Of a stretch of DNA of 53,750 nucleotides, positions 37,764 through 48,000 are shown one piece after another. Where the stretch lies: NCBI GenBank assembly GCA_013824215.1, contig PNNM01000001.1:1-53750 (forward strand), written 5' to 3'. The notes under the pieces were generated by a model. It made no database searches, had not been told where the DNA came from, and worked only from the letters and a program-made list of their open reading frames with translations. Both the position numbers and the translations under genes were made by a program. The DNA comes from Coriobacteriaceae bacterium (lineage in GTDB: Bacteria; Actinomycetota; Coriobacteriia; Anaerosomatales; D1FN1-002). The number at the start of each line of letters is the position of its first letter. The stretch's first letter is position 1.

Positions 37764-38168
37764 ATGGGGCTCATGCGGACGCTGGACGTGCGGACGAGCG
37801 AGCGCGAGCAGATGCTGGATATCACGCGGGAGGTGGCCGACGCCGTGTCCGCGACAGGCGTGGCCGACGGTGTCGTGGTGGTGTACGTCCCGCACACGAC
37901 CGCGGCGGTCACGATCAACGAGAACGCCGACCCGGACGTCTGCGCCGACGTGCTGTGCGGCCTTCGCGACATCGCCCCGCGCTCCGGGAAGTGGCGGCAC
38001 GGGGAGGGCAACTCGGACGGGCACATCAAGAGCTCGCTCGTGGGCTGTTCCGTCACGATCCCGGTGAGCGGCGGCAGGCTGGTGCTCGGCACGTGGCAGG
38101 GCATCCAGTTCTGCGAGTTCGACGGCCCGAGGAACCGCTGCGTGTACGTGCAGGTGCTCGGCGCCTAG
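37764..38168 (+). CDS. YjbQ-family protein (UPF0047)
   Basis: A 134-residue protein of the YjbQ family, some of which have weak thiamine-phosphate synthase activity. Motifs: VVYVPHTTAAVTINENADPD, WRHGEGNSDGHIKSSLVG with the metal-binding His residues, and LGTWQGIQFCEFDGPR. ATG 37764 has GGAGG five bases upstream. The physiological role is uncertain. Confidence 0.92.
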   Translation: MGLMRTLDVRTSEREQMLDITREVADAVSATGVADGVVVVYVPHTTAAVTINENADPDVCADVLCGLRDIAPRSGKWRHGEGNSDGHIKSSLVGCSVTIPVSGGRLVLGTWQGIQFCEFDGPRNRCVYVQVLGA

Positions 38169-38172
38169 CTCC

Positions 38173-38202
38173 TTGACGCTCGTTCGAGGGGCGCGCTAGA
38201 GT
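38173..38202 (+). promoter_or_regulatory. Promoter of tRNA-Ile
   Basis: A -35 box TTGACG (38173-38178), 18-base spacer and -10 box TAGAGT (38197-38202) stand 10 bases before the tRNA. Confidence 0.75.
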
Positions 38203-38212
38203 AGCGCGGCGT

Positions 38213-38289
38213 GGGCTCGTAGCTCAGTTGGTTAGAGCGCACGGCTGATAACCGTGAGGTCGATGGTTCGAATCCATCCGGGCCCACCA
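38213..38289 (+). tRNA. tRNA-Ile (anticodon GAT)
   Basis: A 77-nt tRNA with complete cloverleaf: acceptor GGGCTCG/CGGGCCC, D-arm GCTC/GAGC, anticodon arm CACGG-CTGATAA-CCGTG giving anticodon GAT, T-arm GATGG-TTCGAAT-CCATC, and encoded CCA (38287-38289). It sits alone, not in an rRNA operon. Confidence 0.98.
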
Positions 38290-38304
38290 CCCCGCGAACG
38301 AGAA

Positions 38305-38334
38305 GGTCCCGGCGATGAGCCGCCGGGGCCTTTT
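38305..38334 (+). terminator. Rho-independent terminator after tRNA-Ile
   Basis: A ten-base stem, GGTCCCGGCG / CGCCGGGGCC with one G-U pair, six-base loop and TTTT (38331-38334), 15 bases after the tRNA. Confidence 0.85.
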
Positions 38335-38358
38335 GCATGCGGGGAAGGAGAGGTACGG

Positions 38359-39588
38359 CTAACGCCTGCGGGTGCCTCGGCGGTACCCGCGTCCCTTGAT
38401 GCCGCTGCTGAACACGGAGCGTGGCTTGCGGACCGCCTCGCGTTCGGGGTTCGGCACGATGCGGTCGTGGGAGTAGTCGAACCCGTCGTGGTCGCGGCTC
38501 TCGAGCACCGAGCCTATCTTCGTCTCGATGTCGCGGAGTGTCTCGTGCTCCTCGGGAGCGAGCAGGGTGAACGCCGAGCCGCTCTTGCCGGCGCGCGCGG
38601 TGCGCCCGATGCGGTGGACGTAGTCCTCGGGCGTGTTGGGGATGTCGTAGTTGACGACGTGGCTGATGTCGTCGATGTCGATGCCGCGCGCGACGATGTC
38701 GGTGGCCACCAGCACCCTGCAGCGCCCTTGCTTGAACGAGTCGAGCGCGCCCTGACGCTGGGACTGCGAGCGGTTCCCGTGGATAGCGGCCGCATTGATG
38801 CCGTGCCGCCCGAGGACCTTGGCGACCCGGTCGGCCCGGTGCTTGGTGCGGGTGAAGACGAGGACCCGGTCCAGCTTGTGCTCGGCGATCAGCTTGATGA
38901 GCAGGTCGGCCTTCTGCTGCCCGCCGACCGGGTAGACGGACTGCTGGATCGCTTCGACCGGCGTCGCGCTCGGGGTGACGCTCACCTGCACCGGGTCGTG
39001 CAGCGTCGAGGAGATGACGCGCAACACGTCGGTGCTCATCGTGGCCGAGAACAGCAGGTTCTGCCGCTCGGGCGGGAGCAGGTTGAGGATGCGGCGCACA
39101 TCGGGCCAGAAGCCCATGTCGAGCATGCGGTCCGCTTCATCGAGCACCAGGACCTCGACGCGGTTCAGGTGCACGTCGCCGCGCTTGTGCAGGTCGAGAA
39201 GGCGGCCCGGCGTGGCCACCAGCAGGTCGACGCCCTTGCGCAGCGCTTTGATCTGCGGTTCGTAGCCCACGCCGCCGTAGACGACGGTGACGCGGTGTCC
39301 GGTGTGCTTCGCGACGTCGCGTGCGACCTCCTCGATCTGCACCGCGAGCTCGCGAGTGGGCGTCACGACGAGCGCCGAGGGCGCACGCCCTTCGGTGCGG
39401 ATGCGCTGGAGCATCGGCAGCACGAAGGCGGCGGTCTTGCCGGTGCCGGTCTGCGCGCAGCCGACCACGTCGCGGCCGGCGAGGACCAGCGGGATCGCTT
39501 CGGTCTGGATGGGGGTGGGCCGGGTGTAGCCCATGGCCACCACCGCCTGGAGCAGGCGGGGCTCGAGACCCAGGTTGTCGAAACTCAA
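38359..39588 (-). CDS. DEAD-box RNA helicase (RhlE-like)
   Basis: A 409-residue ATP-dependent RNA helicase. Motifs: Q motif (RPTPIQTEAIP), Walker A AQTGTGKTA, PTRELA, VLDEADRMLDMGF, SAT (LFSATMS), and ARGIDIDD with HRIGRTARAG. The short basic C-terminal tail follows. It starts TTG 39588 (MSFDNLGL), with GAGGAG upstream. RhlE/CshA-type helicases work in ribosome assembly and RNA decay. Confidence 0.94.
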   Translation of the reverse strand: MSFDNLGLEPRLLQAVVAMGYTRPTPIQTEAIPLVLAGRDVVGCAQTGTGKTAAFVLPMLQRIRTEGRAPSALVVTPTRELAVQIEEVARDVAKHTGHRVTVVYGGVGYEPQIKALRKGVDLLVATPGRLLDLHKRGDVHLNRVEVLVLDEADRMLDMGFWPDVRRILNLLPPERQNLLFSATMSTDVLRVISSTLHDPVQVSVTPSATPVEAIQQSVYPVGGQQKADLLIKLIAEHKLDRVLVFTRTKHRADRVAKVLGRHGINAAAIHGNRSQSQRQGALDSFKQGRCRVLVATDIVARGIDIDDISHVVNYDIPNTPEDYVHRIGRTARAGKSGSAFTLLAPEEHETLRDIETKIGSVLESRDHDGFDYSHDRIVPNPEREAVRKPRSVFSSGIKGRGYRRGTRRR

Positions 39589-39786
39589 AGTGCGAGACTC
39601 CTCTTCTGCGCGCTCATCGGCGCGCCGTTGCAGACGCAGTGATCCTGCGACCGCAACAAGAGGTGCGAGGACGACCGGGTCTTGGGTGATATGCTCTCGG
39701 GTAGCAGTATACGTGCCGAAGTGCGGAAACGCCAGCGCCGAGGGCGTGTGTCCGCCCCCGGGACGCCTCGACCGAGCGGAGCCGCA

Positions 39787-40068
39787 GTGACCGAGCGCGC
39801 CGTACTCATGCTGTCCGGACTCGCTGTCGCTGCGCTACTCGGCGGGTGCGCGGAGGCGGACCCGCCGGCCTCCACGGGCGCCGAGATCGTCCGGACGAGG
39901 TGTACGCGCTGCCACAGCACGGAGCGGATCAAGGCGGGGGCCGCCCGCGACCGCGCCTACTGGGAGACCACGGTCGACCGGATGCGGGGCAACGGCGCGC
40001 GCATAGACGACGCCCAGCGCGCCACCCTCGTGGAGTTCCTGGCTTCGGGGGGCGCCGCCGGACTGTGA
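39787..40068 (+). CDS. Small lipoprotein monohaem cytochrome c
   Basis: A 93-residue exported cytochrome. The signal peptide ends in a lipobox, AALLGGC, so the mature protein is lipid-anchored. CTRCH is a single haem c site. The rest (WETTVDRMRGNG, DDAQRATLVEFLA) is the usual small c-type fold, with Met in DRM as likely distal ligand. I start at GTG 39787 (CGGAG upstream), which gives a proper signal peptide; the longer frame does not. The gene is divergent from the DEAD-box helicase and 38 bases before a response regulator. Confidence 0.82.
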   Translation: MTERAVLMLSGLAVAALLGGCAEADPPASTGAEIVRTRCTRCHSTERIKAGAARDRAYWETTVDRMRGNGARIDDAQRATLVEFLASGGAAGL

Positions 40069-40106
40069 CGCCCGGCGCGCCGGAGGATCCGATGGAGGGA
40101 GCGAAG

Positions 40107-40901
40107 ATGAGTCGTCACCACGACCGGACCAAGGTCCTGCTCGTCGATGATTCCCAGGCTCTGCGCGAGATAGCGGCGTTCACGCTTGAGCACATGGGCG
40201 AGTACGACGTGGATGTCGCCGAGGACGGCCGCGCGGCACTCGGCCTGCTCGCCGACCGTTTCTACGACGTCATGATCGCGGACTTCTCGATGCCCGGGAT
40301 GAACGGGATCGAACTCACCCGGGTGGCGCGCGCCATGCCGCTGCACGCGGGCATGCCGGTGATACTCATGACCCATGACGAGGACCCCCGCTTGGCGGAC
40401 GCCGCGCAGAAGGCGGGCGTATCGGGCCTGATCGCCAAGCCGCTGCATCCCGAGGCGATGCAGGAGGCCATCGGATCGGCCCTGCGCTCGGCCGGGGCGC
40501 CTGAGACCGCCGTCGCCCCCGAGGACGCCGCTCCGATCGGCATGCAGGCGGTGCTCGACGCGTTGCCGCACCCGGCGATGATCCTGGATGCCGACCACGC
40601 CGTGCTGCTCGGCAACCGGGCGTTCTACCGGGCGACCCGCGCGAGTATCGGGGACTGCGGGCTCAGCTGCGCCGATGTGATGCATCGAGACGGAGCCCCG
40701 GCGGACTGCCCGCTCGTCGAAGCGGCCAGGACCGGGATGTACGTGGAGCGCGCGATCATGGACACGGTCGCCGGACCGATGCTCGTCGGGGTCTACCCGC
40801 TCGAACTCGCCGACGAGCGCGGCAAGCGGCTGTTCCTGCACATCACCAGGCCGCTGACCGGCGGGCTGGCCGGTGCCGGGGTCCCACCCAGCCGGGCCTG
40901 A
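40107..40901 (+). CDS. Response regulator receiver fused to a PAS-like domain with cysteines
   Basis: A 264-residue signalling protein. The N-terminal receiver domain has VLLVDDSQ, the phospho-acceptor in IADFSMPGMNG and LIAKPLHPEAM. After a short linker, a PAS-like domain begins at LDALPHPAMILDADHAVLLGN. It contains CGLSCADVMH and DCPLVE, the cysteine-rich pattern found in some redox or metal-binding PAS domains. No DNA-binding or enzymatic output follows, so it may act through protein contacts. ATG 40107 has GGAGGG upstream. It follows the lipoprotein cytochrome. Confidence 0.85.
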   Translation: MSRHHDRTKVLLVDDSQALREIAAFTLEHMGEYDVDVAEDGRAALGLLADRFYDVMIADFSMPGMNGIELTRVARAMPLHAGMPVILMTHDEDPRLADAAQKAGVSGLIAKPLHPEAMQEAIGSALRSAGAPETAVAPEDAAPIGMQAVLDALPHPAMILDADHAVLLGNRAFYRATRASIGDCGLSCADVMHRDGAPADCPLVEAARTGMYVERAIMDTVAGPMLVGVYPLELADERGKRLFLHITRPLTGGLAGAGVPPSRA

Positions 40902-41015
40902 GGCACGTCTGCGGGCGGGTTGGTCAAGCGCGCCGCCTCGCGACCCGCTCTGGCGCTGGTCTCGGCCGCTCTGTTAGGGTTCGGCAAGGGGCAGCCACGG
41001 GGGAGGCGCGACGAC

Positions 41016-41243
41016 GTGAACATAGCCGAGGCGGTCAAGGACGTCCTGGAGCCCTACGTCGGCCATATGGTCGCCGATACGTGTGTGCGGGCGACAGCGC
41101 TGTCCATCGGCAAGACCTCCGACACGCTGGACGCCGCCGACCTTCCCCCGCTCGAGAACAACGTCCGCAAGCTCCTGCTGCCCATCGCGCCGAGCTCGAC
41201 CATCGACGCGCTCATCGCGCAGATCGAGAGGAACGTCGCATGA
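41016..41243 (+). CDS. 75-residue protein of unknown function
   Basis: A small soluble protein that I do not recognise: no TM helix, no signal peptide, one cysteine (VADTCVRATAL), mostly helical in look. GTG 41016 has GGGGGAGG upstream. Its TGA overlaps the ATG of the next gene (ATGA), so the two proteins are probably made together and may work together. Confidence 0.7.
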   Translation: MNIAEAVKDVLEPYVGHMVADTCVRATALSIGKTSDTLDAADLPPLENNVRKLLLPIAPSSTIDALIAQIERNVA

Positions 41244-42049
41244 GCGGCCGCGTGCTGTCGCGCTACACGGTCCTCATGGTCGCGCTCATGCTCGGTTCCG
41301 TCGCGGTGGCGGCCGGCCTCAACTACTTCCCGGTGCTCGGGGACACGGTCGCGCTGTGGGCGGCCGACCTCGGCAGCGTGGCCGTCGTCGGTCTCGCCGC
41401 GGCCATCGTCGTGGGCACGGCGTACTGCTTCGGCAAGGGTCAGCCCGGCAGGCTCTACTGGATGCTCGTCGGCGTCGGGGCGGCCATGTACGCGCTCGGC
41501 GACCTGGTCTGGAGCATCTACGAGCTGGCGGGCAACGAGGTCCCGTACCCTGGGCTCCCGGACGCGTTCTACCTGGCCGAGTACGTGTTCCTGACCGCCG
41601 GGCTGGCGTACGCGGCGTGGAGCTATCGCTCGCTCGGCGACATCAAGATGCCGCTCGCCCTCAGCGGGGCCGTCGGGGCGGCCGCAGCGGGGGGGCTCTA
41701 CGTCTGGTTCCTGAACCCGCTGGTCCTCTCGGACCCTGAGATCGCGGCCGGGGAGAAGGCGCTCGGTGTCGCGTACCCCGCGTTCGACGTGTTCCTCGCG
41801 TTCATGCCCGCGGTCCTCATCATCCTCATGGTCTCGCGCCTCGGGTGGGGCAGGTTCGGCTGGCCTTGGTGGGCCGTGGCCGTAGGCGTGCTCTTCATCG
41901 CGGCGAGCGACACCGCGTACGCGTGGCTCGCCGCCGTGGACAGGTACGAGAGCGGCATGATCCTCGACTACGGATGGATGCTCGGACACGTCGCGATCGC
42001 GACCGGCGCCCTGCTCGCCCGCGACGTCACGCGGGTGCCCAGGGCCTGA
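41240..42049 (+). CDS. Multi-TM membrane protein resembling a sensory input domain without output
   Basis: A 269-residue protein with about eight hydrophobic segments. The segment GDLVWSIYELAG...PYPGLPDAFYLAEYVFL resembles the membrane sensor regions found at the N-terminus of some GGDEF and kinase proteins, but no such output domain is present. ATG 41240 overlaps the upstream stop. A receptor that signals through the 75-residue partner is a possibility only. Confidence 0.75.
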   Translation: MSGRVLSRYTVLMVALMLGSVAVAAGLNYFPVLGDTVALWAADLGSVAVVGLAAAIVVGTAYCFGKGQPGRLYWMLVGVGAAMYALGDLVWSIYELAGNEVPYPGLPDAFYLAEYVFLTAGLAYAAWSYRSLGDIKMPLALSGAVGAAAAGGLYVWFLNPLVLSDPEIAAGEKALGVAYPAFDVFLAFMPAVLIILMVSRLGWGRFGWPWWAVAVGVLFIAASDTAYAWLAAVDRYESGMILDYGWMLGHVAIATGALLARDVTRVPRA

Positions 42050-42056
42050 CCGGGGC

Positions 42057-45000
42057 CTATCCGCCCAGCAGGACGACCCGCACGCGTCTCGTCCCGGCGT
42101 CCCGTTCGAGCGGGACCCTCGGCTCCGGCAGGCGCACGCCGTCGAGTTCCACGTACGCCACGCCCCTGTTCACGCCACGCGGGTTCTCGACCTCGATCTC
42201 GTAGGTCGTCCCGTCGGCCCGGTACCGCATCGAGTATCCGCCCCAGGACTTCGGGATGCAGGGGTCCACGACGAGGTGGCGGTGCTCCTCCTCGGCGATG
42301 ATGTCGAGGCCGAGCAGCCAGCGCACCACCACCCGGTAGAACCACGACGCCGAGCCCGTGTACCAGGTCCAGCCGCCGCGCCCGACGTGTGGTCCGACGG
42401 CGTAGACGTCAGCGGCCACGACGTAGGGCTCGACCTTGTAGACCCCGACGGCCTCAGGCGTGAGCGCGTGGTTGATCGGGTTGATCAGATCGAGCAGGGC
42501 GAGCGCCTCGTCGCCGTCGCCGGTGAGCAGGTAGGCGAGAGCCACCCACACCGCCGCATGCGTGTACTGCCCGCCGTTCTCGCGCACGCCCGGGACGTAG
42601 CCTTTGATGTAGCCGGGATCGTGGGACATCCGGTCGAACGGCGGGGCGAGCAGCATGATGAGGCTGTCGTCCCACCGCACCAGACGCTGCTCCACCGCCT
42701 CGAGGGAGCGCATCGCCCGCTGACGGTCGCCGGAGCCCGAGATCACCGCCCAGGCCTGCGCGATGGCGTCGATGCTGCACTCGTCGGAGGCGCGGGTGCC
42801 CAGCGGGGTGCCGTCGTCGAAGAACGCACGCCGGTACCATGCTCCGTCCCACGCCTCGCGCTCGACCGCCTGCACGAACCGCGCGGCCGTGGCGCGGTAC
42901 GCCGCCGCGCGAGCCGCGTCCCCGCGGCGCTCGCAGACCTCGGCGAAGCTGCGCATCGTCACGTCCAGGAACCACGCGAGCCACACGCTCTCGCCCGATC
43001 CCCCGAGCCCGACCCGGTTCATGCCGTCGTTCCAATCGCCGCCCCCGATGAGCGGGAGGCCGTGCGGCCCCACTCCGAGGCTGGCGTCGAGTGCCGCGCA
43101 GCAGTGCTCGTAGACGGTGCCGGACAACTGGGAGTACCCCGGTTGCACGTAGAGGTCCTCGACGCCCTCGGCCAAAGGCTGCGCGTCGAGGTACGCGGTC
43201 GTCTCGTCCAGCACGCTCAGGTCGCCGGTGGCGCGCACGTACTCGGCGACCACGAACGGCAGCCAGTTGCGGTCGTCGGTGAAGCGCGTGCGGACCCCTC
43301 GGCCGGACTCCGGCTGCCACCAGTGGAGCACGTCCCCCTCGGGGAACTGCCGGCGCGCGCACTCCACGATGTGCGCGCGGACCAGGTCCGGCCGCACATG
43401 GAGCGCCGCCAGCGAGTCCTGCAGCTGGTCGCGGAATCCGAACGCGCCGGACGACTGGTATGTCGCCGTGCGCCCCCAGAGCCGGCACGAGAGCACCTGG
43501 TAGAGCAGCATGCCGTTCACGAGCCGGTCGAGTGCGGCGTCCGGTGTGGCGATCTCCACCGCGTCGAGCACGTCGGCCCAGGCCGCCTTCGCCGAGGCGA
43601 GCGCTTCCTCGACCGCGCCCGCGCGCCGGTACCGCGCCACAAGCTCCCGTGCCTCCGCCAGTTCCGCCGTCTGGCCGAGCATGAACGAGATCTCGGTGCT
43701 CTCGCCGGGTGCGAGATCGACGCGAACCATCAGCGCGCCGCAGTTGTCGTGGAACCGCCCGGTCACGCCGCCCAGGCCCTTGCGTCCCATGGCGGCCGGA
43801 TGCGCCGGGCAGCCGTTGCGGCCGATGAACTCGGTGCGGCTGCCGGTGAAGCCGCACGTCTCCCGGTCGCAGGCCAGGAACGCGGGCCGGCCGGGGAAGT
43901 CCGGGTTGAAGTGGTTGTGCGCGGTGAGGATCCGCGCCTCCGGGTCGTAACACGTCACGACCTGCTGGTTGGCCCTGCTGCGCGAGCTGCCGAGCACCCA
44001 CTCGACCATATGAGTGACGCTCAGCGAGCGGGCGCCGGCCGTGGCGTTGGTCAGTCGCAGCCGGGCGATGCGCACCGGGTCTTGCGGCGGCACGAACCAC
44101 GTGAGCTCCTGGACGATGCCGTGCGAGGTGTGCTCGAAGATCGAGTACCCGCGGCCGTGGCGGGCGACGTAGGTCCCCTCTGCGCGGGCCGGCGCCGGCG
44201 TCGGACTCCAGTACTCGCCGGTCTCCTCGTCGCGGATGTAGGTCGTCTCGCCGGAGCCGTCGGTGACCGGGTCGTTGTTCCAGGTGGTTATCCGGTTCTC
44301 GTGGCTGTTCTCCGCCCAGGTGCAGCCGATCCCGGCCTCGGACACGAGCGTGCCGAAACGCGGACCCGCGATCACGTTGATCCACGGCGCCGGGGTGGTC
44401 TCGCCCTCCGCCAGCCGAGTGACATACTCCCCGCGCGCCACGTCGAAGCCGCCGAAGCCGTTGTCGAACTCGAGGGCCAGCCGTTCCGGGACGGGGGCCG
44501 GCCATCCGCCCGGCTCGGCTCTCGGCACGAGCGGATCCGGGGGCGCGGGCCGCTTGCCGCGCTGGTTGAGCTGGAGCACGATCGGCCCGCCGTCGCCGGT
44601 AAGCGTCGCCCTGGCCACCGAGAGCAGGAGGTTGAGCACGTCCGGGTGCATCTGGTCGGCGCGTCGCAGGAACACACCGCCCGGGCGGTCCTGGAGCTGC
44701 AGCGCGTGGCCGGTCCTGACGAGCAGCCGCAGACGGTCGGCGAGTTCGTCGGCGTAGCCGGTCGGCCGCGTGTTCAGCACCACGAGGTCCGCCACCAGCC
44801 CCCGGTGCCGCCAGTACTGGTGCGCGAGCAGCGCTTGGCGCACGAGCGGTGTCTCCTCGACGCGCTCGATGCGCACGAGCAGGATCGGCAGGTCTCCCGA
44901 GATGCCGAGCGACCACAGCCCGTCCATCTTCAGGCCGTTCTCCACCGCGGTCTTGACCTTCAGCGGCGAGTGCGGGTCGGTCAGCAGCAGCCGCGAGGCG

Positions 45001-48000
45001 AGCCGCTGGAAGGTCACCGCGTCCTCGGCGGAGATGCCGAGGTCCCGCAGTTCCACCTGCCCGGCCGTCCAAGCCAGGTCGGCCGCGCGCTGGGCGCTCC
45101 GGATGTCGCCGTACTTCTCCACGAGCCGGGCGGCCTCGTCGCGCTCCCGCGCCACCCCGGTGGAGAACACGATGCGGGCGGTCGCGCCCGGTCCGACGGA
45201 GAGGGCATGGCGGATCGCGCAGACCGGGTCGAGCACGGCGCCCGAGATCCCCGACAGTTCCGCTGCCGCATCGAGCGCGGCGGGAGCGTGCACGTCGCGA
45301 AGCCGGCCGAGGAAGCGCGCACGATCGGTCTCGTACGACGAGGGGCACTCCCCGTCGGACTCGCACGCCAGCACGTGGAAGCCCCAGGGGCGCGCCTCCT
45401 CGGCGGAGCGCGGGCGGCGCGAGAACAGGAGCGCACGTCGGGGCTCGTCGGCATGGGTCTCGACGAACAGGTTGGAGAAACCCTTGTGTGCCTGGTCGGC
45501 GCCCTGCGGCGCCATCGCCACCTCGAGGTACGAGGTGACCTCCAGCCGGCGTTCCACGCGGGAGTGGTTCGTGAAGGTGATGCGCCTGACCTCGACATCG
45601 TCCTCGGGCGAGACGACCACCTCGTAGTGCGTGTCGATCTCACCGTCGGTGCGCCACCACTCGGCGCGCGCCTCCGAGAAAGTCACATGGTAGTCGTCCG
45701 CCGTCGCGAGCGACGGCTGGTGCGCGGCGGACCAGACACGGTCCTCGTCCACATCGCGGACGAAGAAGAAGGTGCCCCAGCAGTCGCGGGTGATGTCCTC
45801 GCGGTAGCGGGTGACGGCGAGATCCTCCCAGCGCGAATAGCCGCCGCCGGCGTTCGTGACCATGACCGAGTAGCGTCCGTTCGACAGGAAATGCGTCGCC
45901 GGGGTGGGTGTGTCCGCGAGCGGGTAGCTGCGCGCCACCGGAGCGGGCAGCTCGCGCACGGAGCGCACGAAGCGGACCTCCTCCACGTGCGGCGTCGCGA
46001 GCTGGACGTGCCTCGGCACGCGCTCCTGCAAGAGCAGTTCGGCCGAGCGCACCATCGGGTCCGCGTGGAAGCGCATCCGCATGCGATGGCCGGTCAGCTC
46101 GCCCCCCAAGGCCACCATCCCCATGCCGTGGTGGTGCGCGAAGTACGCGCGTACGATCGCGCGTTCCTTGCCGGCCGGCACGCGTCCCGGCGTGTAGTCC
46201 ACGGCCTCGTAGAAGCCGAACCACCCCTCGGCCCCGCGCTTCCTGAGCGCGTCGAGGTTGGCGATCGACGCGGCGCGGTCCACCTGCAGCGCCAGGAGCG
46301 TCGCGTACGGGGCGACGACCACGTCGCCGGACAGACCGCGCTTCAAGCCGAGGCCGGGCACGCCGAACGCCTGGTACTGGTAGGTGAGATCGGCGTCCTT
46401 GGCGTTGAACGCGGACTCTGAGACGCCCCACGGCACGCCGCGTTGGCGTCCGTACTGTATCTGGCGTCTGACCACGGTCCCGTACGTCTCGTCGAGCAGC
46501 GTCTCCCGCCAGGACCGCATGACGAGCAGCGGCATGAGGTACTCGAACATCGAGGCGCTCCACGACACGAGCGCGTTGCCCGCGTCGGTGCGCGTGATGG
46601 GCCGTCCGAGACGGAACCAGTGGTCCTGGGGGACGTCGCCCTTGGCAACGGCGAGGAAGGAGGCCAGACGGCACTCGGAGGCGAGCATGTCGTAGTAGGA
46701 GTTGTCGAGCCGGCCCTCCGAGGTGTTGAAGCCGATCGAGAAGAGCTGGCGGCTGCGGTCGTACAGCATCCTGAAGTCCGTGTGTTCCCACATCTCGCGT
46801 GCGATGTCGACCTCGAGACGGAGCTGCGCGAGCGTCGTGACGCAGGCCGGTCGGGCGTTGTGCACCCCGGCCAGCACGGCCTCGGCCCAGGCCGCCGCCG
46901 CACCGCACGTCTCGGGATCCTCGCCGGGCGGGTCCGTCGCGATGGCGGTGAGCGCGTCGAGCGCGCGGTCGAGGCCCTCGGCGAGGCCGACCAGCGAAGG
47001 TGTGTGCTCGAGCAGCGGGCAGAGGTCCTCGTAGCGGGAGCAGGCGCGCAGGGCCGGCGGCGCGCCGGCGAGAAGGGGCACCCACGGCGCCAGCGTCTCG
47101 ACGTCGCGCAGCGGCGAGCGCACCGCTTCGAGCAGCGCCGAGCAGGAGGCGCGCGCCCGCTCCACCGGCGTGGCCGGCGCGGGACCGTCCGTCTCGGGCG
47201 CGTCGCCGAGTTCGGCGAGGCGGAGCGGGATCTCCTCGGCCAAGGTGGCGAGCGAGTTGAGCAGCGCCAGCCACTCCCCTAGATTGGCCGGGGTCACCTC
47301 GAGCGAGACCCGCCGCCGCAGCCCGTCGATCTCGTCGCGGAGCCCCTCGATCGCCTCTTTGGCGTCGGAGGCGTCGCGGGCCGCGACCAGGTCCTCGAGC
47401 GCCAGCAACGCCGTGTCCGCCAGGCCGTCGAGCAGCTGGGGTCCCAGCAGCGGCGACTCGGACGCCTCCAGCAGGGCCACGCGGAGTACGAGCAGGTGCC
47501 CGGCGAGGTTGCCCGAGTCCACGGTGGACACGTAGCCCGGGCGGAGCGGCTGGAGCGTGCGGGTGTCGTACCAGTTGTAGAAGTGCCCGCGGAAGCGCTC
47601 CATGCCGGCGAGCGTGGAGACGGTGCGCGAGACACGTTCGAGCAGGTCCACGCAGGTCGTGTAGCCGAGGTCGTACGCGGTGAGGTATGCGAGCAGCTGG
47701 ATGCCGACGTTGGTGGGGGACGTGCGGTGCGCCACCTCGCCCTTCGGCTCCTCCTGGTAGTTGTCGGGAGTCAGCCAGTGGTCCTCGGCTCCCGGGAAGG
47801 TGTCGAAGAAGCGCCAGGCTCGCCGCGCGGTGCGTCTCATGAACGTGCGCTCGGCCTCGGTCGGCTCGGGAACGCTCCGGTCGATCGGGCGGGAGATGCG
47901 CCAGGCGACGTACGGCGAGACGAGCCACACCGCCGCGAAAGGCAGCACGGTGAGCAGGCGCTCGGGTCCGGCGAGCAGGGCGGGTGCGGTGAGCGCCGCC

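Noticed and set aside
42276..46421. Very long plus-strand open frames opposite the glucan synthase (also 47496-51497)
   Set aside because: They are antisense to a gene with clear domains, are rich in Arg/His/Ala/Gly with no recognisable motifs, and arise from high GC content.
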